Notes: generated by a model from the letters alone, not told the origin. Positions 14,690-23,627 are shown, counted from the first letter of the stretch. The stretch is 44,061 nt of DNA from a bacterium TMED88 (GCA_002171515.1 NHEP01000221.1:27112-71172), one strand, 5' to 3'. Numbers and translations are program-made.

Positions 14690-16426
14690 TCAGGGCGCGG
14701 CGGCGGGGTAGACGGTCCGGCCCCGGGCAATCGTCTCGATGACCTCAATCTCGTCGAGGGTGTTGGGGTCAACGGCCCGCGGATCTTGGGAAAGGACCAC
14801 GAGGTCGGCCCGCTTGCCCGGGGTGATCGAGCCTTTCCGATCCTCTTCAAAATACTGATACGCGCTCCCCAGGGTGACCGCGTGCACGGCGTCTTCGACT
14901 GAAATGCGTTGGTCGGGACCCAGCACGTGTCCACTCCGTGTCTCCCGCTCTACGGCAATCTGGATCAATCGAAGCATGTCCGGGGGCACCACCGGCGCAT
15001 CGTTGTGGATCGAGAAGGGGATATTTCGATCTCGCGTAGAGCGGAGGGGGCTGATCCGAGAGGCGCGTTCATCGCCGAAACTCACCCGATGCCAATCCCC
15101 CCAGAAGTAGGGATGGGCGGCAAAATAGGAAGGCACAATCCCCAGGCGCTTCATCTCATCGAGCTGGTCTTCGCGAGTCAGCTGGGCGTGAATGGCGACG
15201 GATCGGTGATCGCGCTCGCCGTCGGGTGTTGCTTGATCAATGCCTTCAATCATTAAATCGATGGCGGCGTCGCCGTTCGCGTGGGCGAGAAAGGGAATTT
15301 CTGCCTGAATCAGTTTTTTTGAAAAGTCGAGGTAGTGCTGAGGGTCGACGATCGGATAGGCGACGTAGTCCGCCGAGGCGCCGGGCGGACCCTCGGTATA
15401 GGGCTCAGTCAGCCAGGCGGTCCGACCTTGGGGCGATCCGTCGAGTACAAACTTCACACCGCCGACGCGAAATCCGTTTTCATAGGAAGGGCTGAAGCCC
15501 ATCTCTGCGAGATCCTCGAGGTGGACGATTTCCAAGCTATGGGGATACGCAACCAGATCGATCGGTAGAGGCTGAAAGGCGGCTAGTTGACGCACACCTT
15601 CTGTGAATTGCAGTGCACTGGCTCCATCTTGCACTGTCGTGATGCCATTGGCGGCGTGATAGTTGAGTGCAGCCAATAGATCTGGCGCGAATCGCTCGGC
15701 CGCCCCGGCCTCGAAGGCGGGGCGGAGAATCATCATCGCGGCCGCCTCCTCCATCACGCCATTCGGGTCCTTGCTGTCAGTCTGCCGGCGGATCACGCCA
15801 CCCGGCGGGTTAGGCGTTTCGGCATTGATGCCACTGGCTTCGAGCGCGGCGGAGTTGAAAGTGCCCAGGTGAAAAGAGACATGGACGAGAGCAATTTTGT
15901 GCTCGGTTGAAACACGATCGAGATCCTCACGAGTGGGGTGCCGATTCTCGGCGAGAAGCGAGTCGTCGTATCCGTAGCCGATGACCCATTCGCCCGGAGG
16001 GATCTGTTTCTCTTCGATATGCGCCTTGAGGAGGTCAACGATGTCATCGATGTTTTGGGCCGGGCCAACCGGCGGCGAGGACACATTCACGTTGGGCAGA
16101 AATTGCATGACGAGGGCGGCATGACCGTGGGCGTCGATAAAGCCCGGCAGCAGGGATTGGTCTCCGAGTTCGACCACTCGAGTTTCCGGGCCGATCCAGG
16201 CTTCTCCAAAAGGCCGGTTTCCCACCGCTGCGATTTCGTCTCCCACCACGACCACGGCCTGTGCGCCTTCGGTCGTCGGGTCGACCGTCATGATCCGGTC
16301 GCCGAAAAAGACGACGTCGGCGTTGGTCCGGGGCATCGATGAAAGGCCCTCCGGCGAACCGCTGCAGGCGAGCCAGCCGACGCCAAGACAGAACAGACAA
16401 AAAAGACGGACGGCGTTCCAGGTCAT
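14690..16426 (-). CDS. Lipoprotein amidohydrolase (YtcJ-like, amidohydrolase 3 family)
   Basis: The 578-residue exported metal-dependent hydrolase has a signal peptide ending in a lipobox (GVGWLAC, modified Cys at about 21), so it is anchored to a membrane outside the cytosol. The amidohydrolase core starts with VVFFGDRIMTVDP and carries the metal pair in FIDAHGHA. Later come FLAHANGDAAID, VAIHAQL and the distal SIHNDAPV, typical of YtcJ/NfdA-type deformylases and amidases. AAGGAG lies ten bases before the ATG. Surface anchoring of this family suggests hydrolysis of an imported amide or carbamate. It is alone between the TetR operon and a divergent gene. Confidence 0.9.
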   Translation of the reverse strand: MTWNAVRLFCLFCLGVGWLACSGSPEGLSSMPRTNADVVFFGDRIMTVDPTTEGAQAVVVVGDEIAAVGNRPFGEAWIGPETRVVELGDQSLLPGFIDAHGHAALVMQFLPNVNVSSPPVGPAQNIDDIVDLLKAHIEEKQIPPGEWVIGYGYDDSLLAENRHPTREDLDRVSTEHKIALVHVSFHLGTFNSAALEASGINAETPNPPGGVIRRQTDSKDPNGVMEEAAAMMILRPAFEAGAAERFAPDLLAALNYHAANGITTVQDGASALQFTEGVRQLAAFQPLPIDLVAYPHSLEIVHLEDLAEMGFSPSYENGFRVGGVKFVLDGSPQGRTAWLTEPYTEGPPGASADYVAYPIVDPQHYLDFSKKLIQAEIPFLAHANGDAAIDLMIEGIDQATPDGERDHRSVAIHAQLTREDQLDEMKRLGIVPSYFAAHPYFWGDWHRVSFGDERASRISPLRSTRDRNIPFSIHNDAPVVPPDMLRLIQIAVERETRSGHVLGPDQRISVEDAVHAVTLGSAYQYFEEDRKGSITPGKRADLVVLSQDPRAVDPNTLDEIEVIETIARGRTVYPAAAP

Positions 16427-16588
16427 TGCGTCGCACTCCTTGGGTTCGGTTTTCCCGCCGGGGCAGAAGTCAGCATTCTTCCCCCCGAGCCTCGGCTATT
16501 CTCGAGGGGCGCGCCACGGCCGCCGTTGGACGGGCTTCTAGGCGAATCGTGTCCCGCTTTGGCTCGTCATCCAAGGAGTTCGATTGAA

Positions 16589-17695
16589 ATGTCAGAGACC
16601 CCCCTTCACACCGATCACCTGAATCGATCTTCGGATTCCCGAACCGATTATTCTTTCGAAGAGCTGCTGGACGATGGTCAGTACGCCGAGCCGTTGATCG
16701 CGAATGGCGTGCGCTGCCATGGAGGATTCGATGAAGATGGCCGGTATCGATCCCCACGGACGCGTCATCGGCTTCCGGCCATCGCGACCTGGCAGGCGGC
16801 CCTTCAAGAATCTGGGGGCGAGTTGCTTGAAATCTCAAAAGCTTTGATCCCGCCCCAATACCCGAATGTCGATCAGGCCATCTTGCTCTGCCGCCACGGA
16901 GTCCGCGATCCCGTCGTGCGTGCGCTCACGGTCATCTCTGTGGTGGAAGGTTTCGGCGCAGTGATTCGCGACGTCAAGCTCCCGGACTTCGACCGGAGTT
17001 TGGTTGAGCCCATCGAAGGCACGGCGCTGGCCCATCTCGGCCAAGGCCTATTTGAGGCCCACGCCCGGGATGAGGCGGGCTGGGGTGAGCAGGGTGGCCA
17101 CAAGCAGATGTGGGAAGCCGCCCGAGACTTGGCCTTTGAGAATCCGAAGATTCCTCAGGACGTTTTGATGCGGATCATGGGAGGGGGCGGTCGAAGGGCT
17201 CGGAAGCGTGAACGCCTCTTTCCGCAAATCGACGAAACCCTTGAGTCGATGATCATGATGCTTTCAAACGTGCTTCTGGTGGAAATCTTTGCCGAACAGG
17301 TGTTTTCCTGGGGGCATGCGGTTTTGTCGAATCCGGAAATCTCCGCGGAGCCCGATCGGGCATCGGCCATGGTGAGTTATATCCAGAGCGACGAAAATCC
17401 CCACGTCGAGTACCTCCGCGTTGCTTTGTCTGAGCTCGCGGGTCGCACCATCCGCACCGTCGATGACAAAACGCTTCCTGGGCGAGAAGTCGTCTTTGGC
17501 ATGCTCCACGCGCTGCTTTCGCAAATGACCCGCACAAGGCCAGAAGAGCAGAAAGATCAGGCGCAGGAGAGCCTCCATGCCGCTCTGCAGGGCCTTGAGA
17601 ATCGTCAGTCCATCGAGGAGGAATTTCGCTCACTGGAAACCGTTTGGGCGCCTCCGGCTACAACGGGTTTTGAGCCATTGAGCGCTGAACTTTGA
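16589..17695 (+). CDS. Ferritin-like putative diiron protein coupled to a UbiB-like kinase
   Basis: The 368-residue, mainly helical protein is not a close match to any family I can name. Several helices carry possible diiron ligands: E120, the EAHARDEAGW segment (E156, H158), H171, E232/E236 (LLVEIFAEQVF), and E269-N-P-H272 (SDENPHVEYL), an E-x-x-H motif. This suggests a ferritin-like oxygenase or desaturase. The ATG at 16589, with AAGGAG ten bases upstream, is chosen over an earlier in-frame start at 16526. It stands divergent to the lipoprotein gene across 162 bases, and its stop overlaps the start of the next gene (TTGA). Confidence 0.7.
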   Translation: MSETPLHTDHLNRSSDSRTDYSFEELLDDGQYAEPLIANGVRCHGGFDEDGRYRSPRTRHRLPAIATWQAALQESGGELLEISKALIPPQYPNVDQAILLCRHGVRDPVVRALTVISVVEGFGAVIRDVKLPDFDRSLVEPIEGTALAHLGQGLFEAHARDEAGWGEQGGHKQMWEAARDLAFENPKIPQDVLMRIMGGGGRRARKRERLFPQIDETLESMIMMLSNVLLVEIFAEQVFSWGHAVLSNPEISAEPDRASAMVSYIQSDENPHVEYLRVALSELAGRTIRTVDDKTLPGREVVFGMLHALLSQMTRTRPEEQKDQAQESLHAALQGLENRQSIEEEFRSLETVWAPPATTGFEPLSAEL

Positions 17696-18957
17696 AATGG
17701 CCCACTCTGGCGTGGCGAACTTGGCGGGTCGCCCGCACTGGAGTTTTTATCTGGGGGCTCTATAAATGGCCCTCAGCGTGGCAAGCGTGGGGCGAAGGTG
17801 ATTCGACCCATCGCGATCGAGTCCACGAGCGCGCAGCCCAAGCCGTTCTTGATTGTGCGCTCGAGATGCGTGGCGTCATCATTAAGACCTGCCAAGCCAT
17901 TGCCACGCGCTCGGATGTTTTCCCAAAACCCTTCGTTGAGGTATTGAAGCAGTGCCACGACTCAGTACCCGCCTGTGATTTTACTGTGGTTCGCCAGGTC
18001 GTCGAAGAAGAGCTGGGAAAGCCTCTCGACACCCTGTTTGCCGAATTTGATCGCGAGCCTCTGGCGTCGGCTTCGCTGGCCCAAGTCCATCGGGCCCGGC
18101 TTTTGGACGGACGTGAGGTGGCGGTGAAGGTGCAGTACCCAGGCCTTGAAGACCTGGTTGGACTCGACCTGACGAATGTCCAACTGGCCTGCCGAATCTA
18201 CGAGTATTTCGACCCGCAGCCCATCGCGTTGCTGCCGTTGTTGAAAGAAATTACGGATCATCTCGAGATGGAGCTCGATTTCACTCGTGAAGCAGACAAC
18301 GCTGATCGCGTTCGCGAAATTTTTGGAGAGGGTGAGGGCGTCGTTGTTCCCAAGATCTACCGCGAGTGGTCCAGTCGTCGCGTCTTGACGATGGAGCTCG
18401 TGGAGGGGATCAAAATCACCGATGCCACGGCGCTTGAAGCAGCGGGCCTCGACCTAGAATTGGTGGTTCAGGACCTGATGCAAATTTTTGTCCGCATGAT
18501 TTTTGCGGCGGGATTTTTTCAGGCAGACCCGCACCCGGGAAATCTGATGGTGCAACCGAACCGCGATACCGTTGTCTTGGATTACGGTCTCTGCAAGCAA
18601 CTTCCTGACGGTTTCGGGATGGGGCTTTTTGAGCTGCTGTTCTCGATGATGACCGTGAATGAATCTGCCATGGTGCGAGCGTTCACCGAGTTGGGCTTTC
18701 AGACTGCAGACGGGGACACCGATGTTCTTTTGATGATTGCCCGCCGAATGATTGGTCGGAGCGACACGGGTCGGTTTGAGGGGGAGTTCACTGAGGAGAT
18801 GACGGACGAACTTTTCGAAGCCATTCGGGAAAACCCCCTGGTCGATGTCCCAACCGATTTCGTTCTCGTCGGTCGAGTTTTCACGTTTCTTTCGGGTATT
18901 GCCCACACCCTTGGCCACCGTGCGAATGTATTGGCCGCCATGGGGGCCGGCGCGTGA
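17692..18957 (+). CDS. ABC1/UbiB/COQ8-family atypical kinase-like protein
   Basis: This 421-residue UbiB-family protein has the Ala-rich nucleotide loop (ASASLAQVHRA), the VAIK-type lysine in EVAVKVQYPG, the catalytic-loop-like FFQADPHPGNLMV and the DFG-equivalent VVLDYGLCK. The hallmark N-terminal KxGQ motif is here K65-T-C-Q68, with Cys replacing the nearly invariant Gly. The family supports ubiquinone or other isoprenoid-lipid synthesis. The TTG start overlaps the previous stop (TTGA), so it is translationally coupled to the ferritin-like protein. By analogy with COQ8 and the diiron hydroxylase COQ7, it may assist that partner in lipid or quinone oxidation (inference). No C-terminal membrane helices are evident. 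Confidence 0.9.
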   Translation: MKWPTLAWRTWRVARTGVFIWGLYKWPSAWQAWGEGDSTHRDRVHERAAQAVLDCALEMRGVIIKTCQAIATRSDVFPKPFVEVLKQCHDSVPACDFTVVRQVVEEELGKPLDTLFAEFDREPLASASLAQVHRARLLDGREVAVKVQYPGLEDLVGLDLTNVQLACRIYEYFDPQPIALLPLLKEITDHLEMELDFTREADNADRVREIFGEGEGVVVPKIYREWSSRRVLTMELVEGIKITDATALEAAGLDLELVVQDLMQIFVRMIFAAGFFQADPHPGNLMVQPNRDTVVLDYGLCKQLPDGFGMGLFELLFSMMTVNESAMVRAFTELGFQTADGDTDVLLMIARRMIGRSDTGRFEGEFTEEMTDELFEAIRENPLVDVPTDFVLVGRVFTFLSGIAHTLGHRANVLAAMGAGA

Positions 18958-19012
18958 GCCCGCGGCGCCTCCGCGTTCACCGTGGTCTGATCTCGCCAAG
19001 TGGACTGCCTGC

Positions 19013-19615
19013 GTGAGGCCTCGACGGTGTCCCTGGACGGGTCCTCACTTGGACTATCAGGCCTATCACGACTTTGAATGGGGCCGACCGGTAAAGGATG
19101 ACCGGCGGCTGTTCGAGAAAATTTGCCTCGAGGGTTTTCAATCCGGCTTGAGTTGGCTCACGATATTGAGGAAACGAGAGGCTTTTCGAAAAGCCTTCCG
19201 CGATTTTGATTTCGAGCAGGTCGCGCGTTTTAATCGTCGCAGTGTGGAGCGCCTGTTGGGCGATGCAGGCATCGTTCGACACCGAGGTAAAATCGAAGCG
19301 ACCATTGCGAATGCTCGCCGAGCCTGTGATCTGGTCGATGAAGAGGGTTCTTTGGCGTCATGGCTTTGGCGATTTGAGCCGGATCCTTCTACGCGACCGA
19401 AGCGCTTCGATCGCGGCACGCTACGCCGACTGACTGAAACGGTGGAATCCCAGGCGATGAGTCGAGAATTGCGCGGGCGTGGCTGGAGTTTTGTTGGCCC
19501 GACAACCCTTTATGCGTTCATGCAATCGATGGGAATCGTCAACGACCATCTCGACTCTTGCGATTTTCGCCGGGCTGTAGAGTCGGACCGAAAAAACTTC
19601 CGGCGACCGGGATAG
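19013..19615 (+). CDS. tag: DNA-3-methyladenine glycosylase I
   Basis: This 200-residue base-excision enzyme removes 3-methyladenine from DNA. The family start RCPW, then YQAYHDFEWGRPV, the FQSGLSWLTILRKR helix-hairpin region and the C-terminal NDHLDSCDF are all present. Together they give the Cys/His/His/Cys set of the structural zinc site. The frame is open back to 18845, overlapping the UbiB-like gene. GTG 19013 gives the usual family length with a GGA at seven bases, so it is preferred; ATG 18926 is the alternative. It probably shares the transcript of the two preceding genes but is not functionally related to them. Confidence 0.92.
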   Translation: MRPRRCPWTGPHLDYQAYHDFEWGRPVKDDRRLFEKICLEGFQSGLSWLTILRKREAFRKAFRDFDFEQVARFNRRSVERLLGDAGIVRHRGKIEATIANARRACDLVDEEGSLASWLWRFEPDPSTRPKRFDRGTLRRLTETVESQAMSRELRGRGWSFVGPTTLYAFMQSMGIVNDHLDSCDFRRAVESDRKNFRRPG

Positions 19616-19652
19616 TCGATTCGGGGCCTTTCTTCGAGAGGCCAGGCCACAT

Positions 19653-19667
19653 ATTGTGTCGCACAAT
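19653..19667. promoter_or_regulatory. Inverted repeat upstream of the SDR gene
   Basis: ATTGTG and CACAAT form a perfect six-base inverted repeat around TCG, 51 bases before the SDR start. The size and symmetry suit a repressor or activator site. A weaker hairpin (GGCCT at 19625-19629 with AGGCC at 19639-19643) lies between it and the tag stop. No regulator for it is encoded next door. Confidence 0.4.
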
Positions 19668-19718
19668 TTCCGGGAGGCAGTCTTTTGCCATTGAGTCGTC
19701 CCCCGTGAGGAGAATTTA

Positions 19719-20588
19719 ATGAAAGAATTTAAAGACCGCGTTGCGGTGATCACCGGGTCAGCCAGTGGGATCGGGCGTGGGATCGCCCAGATTGCTGCTG
19801 GGGAAGGCATGCGGCTGGTTTTGGCCGATGTGGATGATGAGGGTGTTGGATCCCTCGCGGAAGCGTTGCGGGGTGCCGGAGCCGAGGTGCACACGGTTCA
19901 TACGGATGTCCGCGAAGCGGAGGCAGTCGATGCACTCGCTCGCCAAGCACTTGAGGCTTTTGGCGCCGTTCACCTTGTCTGCAACAACGCGGGCGTACTG
20001 GTGGGGGGAAATGCATGGGAGAGGACCGACGATGACTGGCGATGGGTGATCGACGTCAATCTATTCGGAGTCGTCAACGGCTTGAGATCCTTTGTCCCGA
20101 TTCTTCTGAACGAAGGCGCTCCGGCGCATATCGTCAATACAGCCTCGCTTGGTGGTTTGATGGTTGGCCCCTACCTCTCGCCCTATATCGTTTCAAAACA
20201 TGCCGTCGTGGCTCTATCAGAATCAGTTTTTCATGAATTGGCGGGGCAGGGCGCCGACATCGGCGTTTCGGTCTTGTGCCCAGGACCGATCGCGACAGGA
20301 ATTACCCGGTCCGAGCGGATTCGACCGCCGGATCGCTCTGCAACCCGGGGCCTTTCCTCCCCTGCGGAACGAACCTTTTCCGACATGCTGAATGCCGGCG
20401 TAGAAGCCGGGATGGCGCCAGAAGAGGTCGGTCGCATCGTCTTTCGATCAATCCGAGCGGGCGAGTTCTGGATCCATACTCATCCTCTTCCGGCGGATGC
20501 CATTCGAGACCGGGCGGAAAGAGTTATTGAGGCCCAAAACCCGGTCTATGCGACCGAATTCAGTTCGGATATTTTGGATCGAGATTGA
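19719..20588 (+). CDS. Short-chain dehydrogenase/reductase
   Basis: The 289-residue classical SDR has the nucleotide-binding TGSASGIG (residues 12-19), NNAG at about 89-92, N114, and catalytic S143, Y156 and K160 (SPYIVSK). It would oxidise or reduce an alcohol or ketone with NAD(P). The C-terminal extension after residue 195 (FWIHTHPLPADAIRDRAE) is typical of SDRs in hydrophobic-substrate degradation pathways. AGGAG precedes the ATG at good spacing. It stands alone on its strand, with a candidate operator upstream. The exact substrate is unknown. Confidence 0.92.
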   Translation: MKEFKDRVAVITGSASGIGRGIAQIAAGEGMRLVLADVDDEGVGSLAEALRGAGAEVHTVHTDVREAEAVDALARQALEAFGAVHLVCNNAGVLVGGNAWERTDDDWRWVIDVNLFGVVNGLRSFVPILLNEGAPAHIVNTASLGGLMVGPYLSPYIVSKHAVVALSESVFHELAGQGADIGVSVLCPGPIATGITRSERIRPPDRSATRGLSSPAERTFSDMLNAGVEAGMAPEEVGRIVFRSIRAGEFWIHTHPLPADAIRDRAERVIEAQNPVYATEFSSDILDRD

Positions 20589-20592
20589 CGCA

Positions 20593-20635
20593 CGGCTTAC
20601 TCCTCTAAGCCGCTCTATGCATATTTAGCCGGCTT
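20593..20635 (+). terminator. Two mutually exclusive hairpins between SDR and MFS genes
   Basis: AAGCCG at 20607-20612 can pair either with CGGCTT at 20593-20598 (eight-base loop) or with CGGCTT at 20630-20635 (17-base loop). The block begins five bases after the SDR stop. Neither hairpin is followed by a T-run, so termination is uncertain. Confidence 0.25.
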
Positions 20636-20690
20636 CTCCTAGACTGCTGCGCCTCTCCTTTCCCCCTCTCCTTCCGCGAGCCTACCCTTG

Positions 20691-22022
20691 GTGAAGTCCC
20701 ACGCCGAAGAAAGCCTGGGCGCTAACCCAGGTGACGCTGCCCTGAACCCCGCTGATTCTGTTGCGATGGGGGTCCCTTCTGCGCAGGCGCCGAAGGGTTC
20801 GTCTCCGGTCGCCCGCCCGGGTCTGTTCAATGCGATTCGGCACCGGGCCTTTCGGCTGCTCTTCATCTCATTTTTGATCAACCAAACCGGCTTTTGGATT
20901 TCCCACATTTCACTCCAGGGCCTCACAGTTGAGCTGACTCATAACGATACTCGGCAGAGCGGCTTTCTCTTTTTTGCACTCTTCGTTCCCGCCTTCGCCT
21001 TTGCACCGATTGCTGGAGTCGTTGCCGATCGCCTTGACCGCAAGCGTATTGTTCTTTCATGTTATCTCTCGGTTGCAATCCTCACGACGGTTCTCGCGTG
21101 GTTGACGAACGCTGGAGACATTTCGCCCTCGATGCTTCTGGTCATCGCTTTCGGGATGGGGACGGCCTTTGCTTTCTCAGGGCCGGCCAGCATGGCGATC
21201 GCGGCGAATTCCGTTCCTCGGGATGATTTGTCGAGCGCCGTGTCGCTTCAGTCGGCGGCCAACAACTTGACCCGAGTGGTGGGTCCGCTGTTGGCCGCCC
21301 CGATGGTGGCCACCTCTCGATTCGAGATTTCCTTCACCCTCTATGCTGCGGCGGCAACCGTGGCGGCCATATTGACGGCCATGATGAAGATCGAACGCTA
21401 CGCGCCGGATGCCGAAGAGGGGGGCCTCTTTGCGCGCATTCTCGGTGGCTTTGAACATGCCAAAAAGAAAAAGCCGGCTCTTCCGGCCCTGCTCACCGTG
21501 GCGACGCTCTCATTTTTCGGCGTTTCACACGTGGTTCTTTTACCGGCCTTTGCCCAAGATGTGCTGGGTGACCCATCCATGTTTGCTTGGATCGTGGCCG
21601 TGACCGGTGTCGGCGCCATGGCGGGTGCCCTTTCCGTGGGTCGCTCGTCCCGTGCGCCAACGCTGCGGGGCGCAGCCTTGGGGGTGGCGGCTTTTGGGCT
21701 TTCACTGGGACTCTTTGCGGCAACGCGTTCAATCGTTTTGGCCCTGGTCTCCCAACTCGTCCTTGGATATTTCTACTTTGCAGTTATGACCGGGCTTCAG
21801 ACACTGATCCAAGAGGTGGTCGACGAAACCAAGAGAGGTCGAGTGATGAGCCTCTTTCAAGTTTGCTGGGCAGGCTTGATCCCGTTCGGCAGCCTTTTGC
21901 TCGGCTATTTGGCCGCGCCGCTGGGTGCGCCCACCACCTTGATGGCGGCAGCGGGCATTTGCGTCATTTATGGGTGGGCGATGGCTTGGCTGGCGCCGCG
22001 CTGGGACCGGTCGCACGGCTAG
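20691..22022 (+). CDS. MFS transporter (MFS_3/EntS-like exporter type)
   Basis: This 443-residue major-facilitator permease has about twelve helices. It has the loop 2-3 motif AGVVADRLDRKRIVL and the paired GPASMAIAANSVPRDDLSSAVS that marks the MFS_3 exporter branch. Its N-terminus is Ala/Pro-rich and poorly defined. GTG 20691 (or the adjacent TTG 20688) begins the frame, while ATG 20766 just before the first helix is a plausible later start; none has a good ribosome site. Substrate is unknown. A related transporter occurs at 36540. Confidence 0.88.
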   Translation: MKSHAEESLGANPGDAALNPADSVAMGVPSAQAPKGSSPVARPGLFNAIRHRAFRLLFISFLINQTGFWISHISLQGLTVELTHNDTRQSGFLFFALFVPAFAFAPIAGVVADRLDRKRIVLSCYLSVAILTTVLAWLTNAGDISPSMLLVIAFGMGTAFAFSGPASMAIAANSVPRDDLSSAVSLQSAANNLTRVVGPLLAAPMVATSRFEISFTLYAAAATVAAILTAMMKIERYAPDAEEGGLFARILGGFEHAKKKKPALPALLTVATLSFFGVSHVVLLPAFAQDVLGDPSMFAWIVAVTGVGAMAGALSVGRSSRAPTLRGAALGVAAFGLSLGLFAATRSIVLALVSQLVLGYFYFAVMTGLQTLIQEVVDETKRGRVMSLFQVCWAGLIPFGSLLLGYLAAPLGAPTTLMAAAGICVIYGWAMAWLAPRWDRSHG

Positions 22023-22054
22023 CGTCGTGTGGTGAAGGGTTGGCTGGGTCTTTC

Positions 22055-22069
22055 AGGCGCGCGCCTTTT
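22055..22069 (+). terminator. Probable terminator between convergent genes
   Basis: AGGCGCGCGCCT at 22055-22066 is a perfect GC-rich palindrome followed by further T residues (a run of four T at 22066-22069). It lies in the 66-base gap between the MFS gene and the convergent serine hydrolase, the usual place for an intrinsic terminator. The T-run is short. Confidence 0.45.
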
Positions 22070-22088
22070 GCAGCCTTGGAATTCGCGT

Positions 22089-23300
22089 TTAGAGGGCATC
22101 ATAGAAAGCACGGAGCATGGCGAAGCCCCCGGGTCCGCCGGTGAGGCCCATCTGCATCTTGTTCAACGTGTAGCCAAATCCGACGTGGGCGTCGGGGTCC
22201 GCCATCCCGATGGAACCCCCGGCCCCTGGATGCCCGAAGGCTCTACGGCTAGGACTCAGAGGCATCACGGGTGAGCGCAACATAAAACCGAGGCCGAAGC
22301 GAAGGGGCATTTGACCCAAGATGGCGTCAGGTCCATGGCTCTGCTCTTCGATGGCTTGCTCGATGGTTTCAGACTGGAGAATCCGTACGCCATCGATCTC
22401 ACCCCCTCGCGCCAGCGCTCCATAAATTCGTGCCAGCGCGCGCGCAGTGCCGTGGCCATTCGCAGCGGGAATTTCGGCGGCGCGCCAGGCGCGGGTGTTG
22501 ACGTCCCCGCTTCGCTGCCGTGGGTTGCTGAAGGCGGCCCCTTCCATGGTCGTTGGGTCGGACATGTTGCGCATAAAAGCCTTTAAGGCTTCTGGGATTT
22601 CGGGAGAGCCTGATGACTTCGATTCGGATTGGGTTGAACCCGAAGATGCAACCAACTGACCATGCAGGTCCGATGTCCTGGAATCAAGTTCAGGGCCGAA
22701 ACCGATGTAAAAATCTGCCTCCAGCGGCCGCGCGATGTTCTCCTGAAAAAATGTGCCGACTGACTGCCCCGATAGACGTCGGATGACCTCTCCAACGAGG
22801 TGCCCGAAGGTCAACGCGTGGTAGCCCTGATCCGTGCCGGGTTCCCACCAAGGCGCGGTGTTGGCCAGCGCTTGGGTCATCACGGGCCAATCGTAGAGGG
22901 CGCCATGCGGAAGAGTCTCACGAATCGCGGGTAGCCCCGCGCGATGGCTCAACAACCAGCGAACGGGAAGATTTTCTTTGCCGTGTGCAGCGAATTCGGG
23001 CCAATACTGAGCCACCGGCGCATCGAAGTCCAAGAGTCCGCGCTCCGCCAAAAGGTGAGCGCATAGGGCCGTCATGCCCTTTGTGGTGGAATACACGTTG
23101 ACCATCGTGTCGCGCTGCCAGGGGCGCGTCTGCTCGAGGTCGAGATAGCCCCCCCATAGGTCGACGACGGTTTCGCCGTCGAGGCTGAAGCAGACGGCCG
23201 CTCCACAATCGCGACCCGTTTGCAGGTTTCGGGTGAAGACCTCTCGCACGGAGGCGAAGCGCTCATCGCAATGGCCATGGACAGGGGGCTGGGACGTCAT
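22089..23300 (-). CDS. Beta-lactamase-fold serine hydrolase/esterase (EstB-like)
   Basis: This 403-residue enzyme is of the class C beta-lactamase/EstB esterase family. The S-x-x-K motif is YSTTKGM (Ser at about 71), and a tyrosine motif stands in DQGYHALTFGHLV. The late GHPGAGGSIGMAD replaces the KTG box, as in esterases of this group. It has no signal peptide, which argues for a cytosolic esterase or lactone hydrolase, not antibiotic resistance. ATG 23300 has GGAG six bases upstream and is preferred over ATG 23312. It converges on the MFS gene. Confidence 0.9.
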   Translation of the reverse strand: MTSQPPVHGHCDERFASVREVFTRNLQTGRDCGAAVCFSLDGETVVDLWGGYLDLEQTRPWQRDTMVNVYSTTKGMTALCAHLLAERGLLDFDAPVAQYWPEFAAHGKENLPVRWLLSHRAGLPAIRETLPHGALYDWPVMTQALANTAPWWEPGTDQGYHALTFGHLVGEVIRRLSGQSVGTFFQENIARPLEADFYIGFGPELDSRTSDLHGQLVASSGSTQSESKSSGSPEIPEALKAFMRNMSDPTTMEGAAFSNPRQRSGDVNTRAWRAAEIPAANGHGTARALARIYGALARGGEIDGVRILQSETIEQAIEEQSHGPDAILGQMPLRFGLGFMLRSPVMPLSPSRRAFGHPGAGGSIGMADPDAHVGFGYTLNKMQMGLTGGPGGFAMLRAFYDAL

Positions 23301-23627
23301 GGGGGACTCCATCGGTGGCTGGGGGAGGGCGCCGGGTGGTGGGGAATGAATGCGAGGAGCCTACTCCTCCCCCGGCGGCCTTCAATGGAGTCTGAGTCGT
23401 CGGCGACATAGGACCCCCTCCGGGTAACTTGTCTTAAATCGGGCCGGGAGGTACCTTTCAACGCGCTTCGAGCTCGTGGAAAGCATCATATTTCCTTTGC
23501 GTGTACCGATACCTGGCCCGCGGCATCTAAAATTTGGCCGGCTCGCCGGTTTCGGTTGGTTTGAATTCGCCCATTCAATCGCGAGCGGGCGCGGACGGGC
23601 ATCCGCAGACGGATGAGGAGAATCACA
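23301..23627. other. Divergent intergenic region with a hairpin before the Fe-S operon
   Basis: About 327 bases without a convincing gene separate the serine hydrolase from the Fe-S carrier operon and must hold both promoters. CATCCG at 23600-23605 pairs perfectly with CGGATG at 23610-23615 across a four-base loop. This hairpin directly abuts the ribosome site AGGAG (23616-23620) of the carrier gene, so it may modulate translation. I found no clear IscR-type site. Confidence 0.4.
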
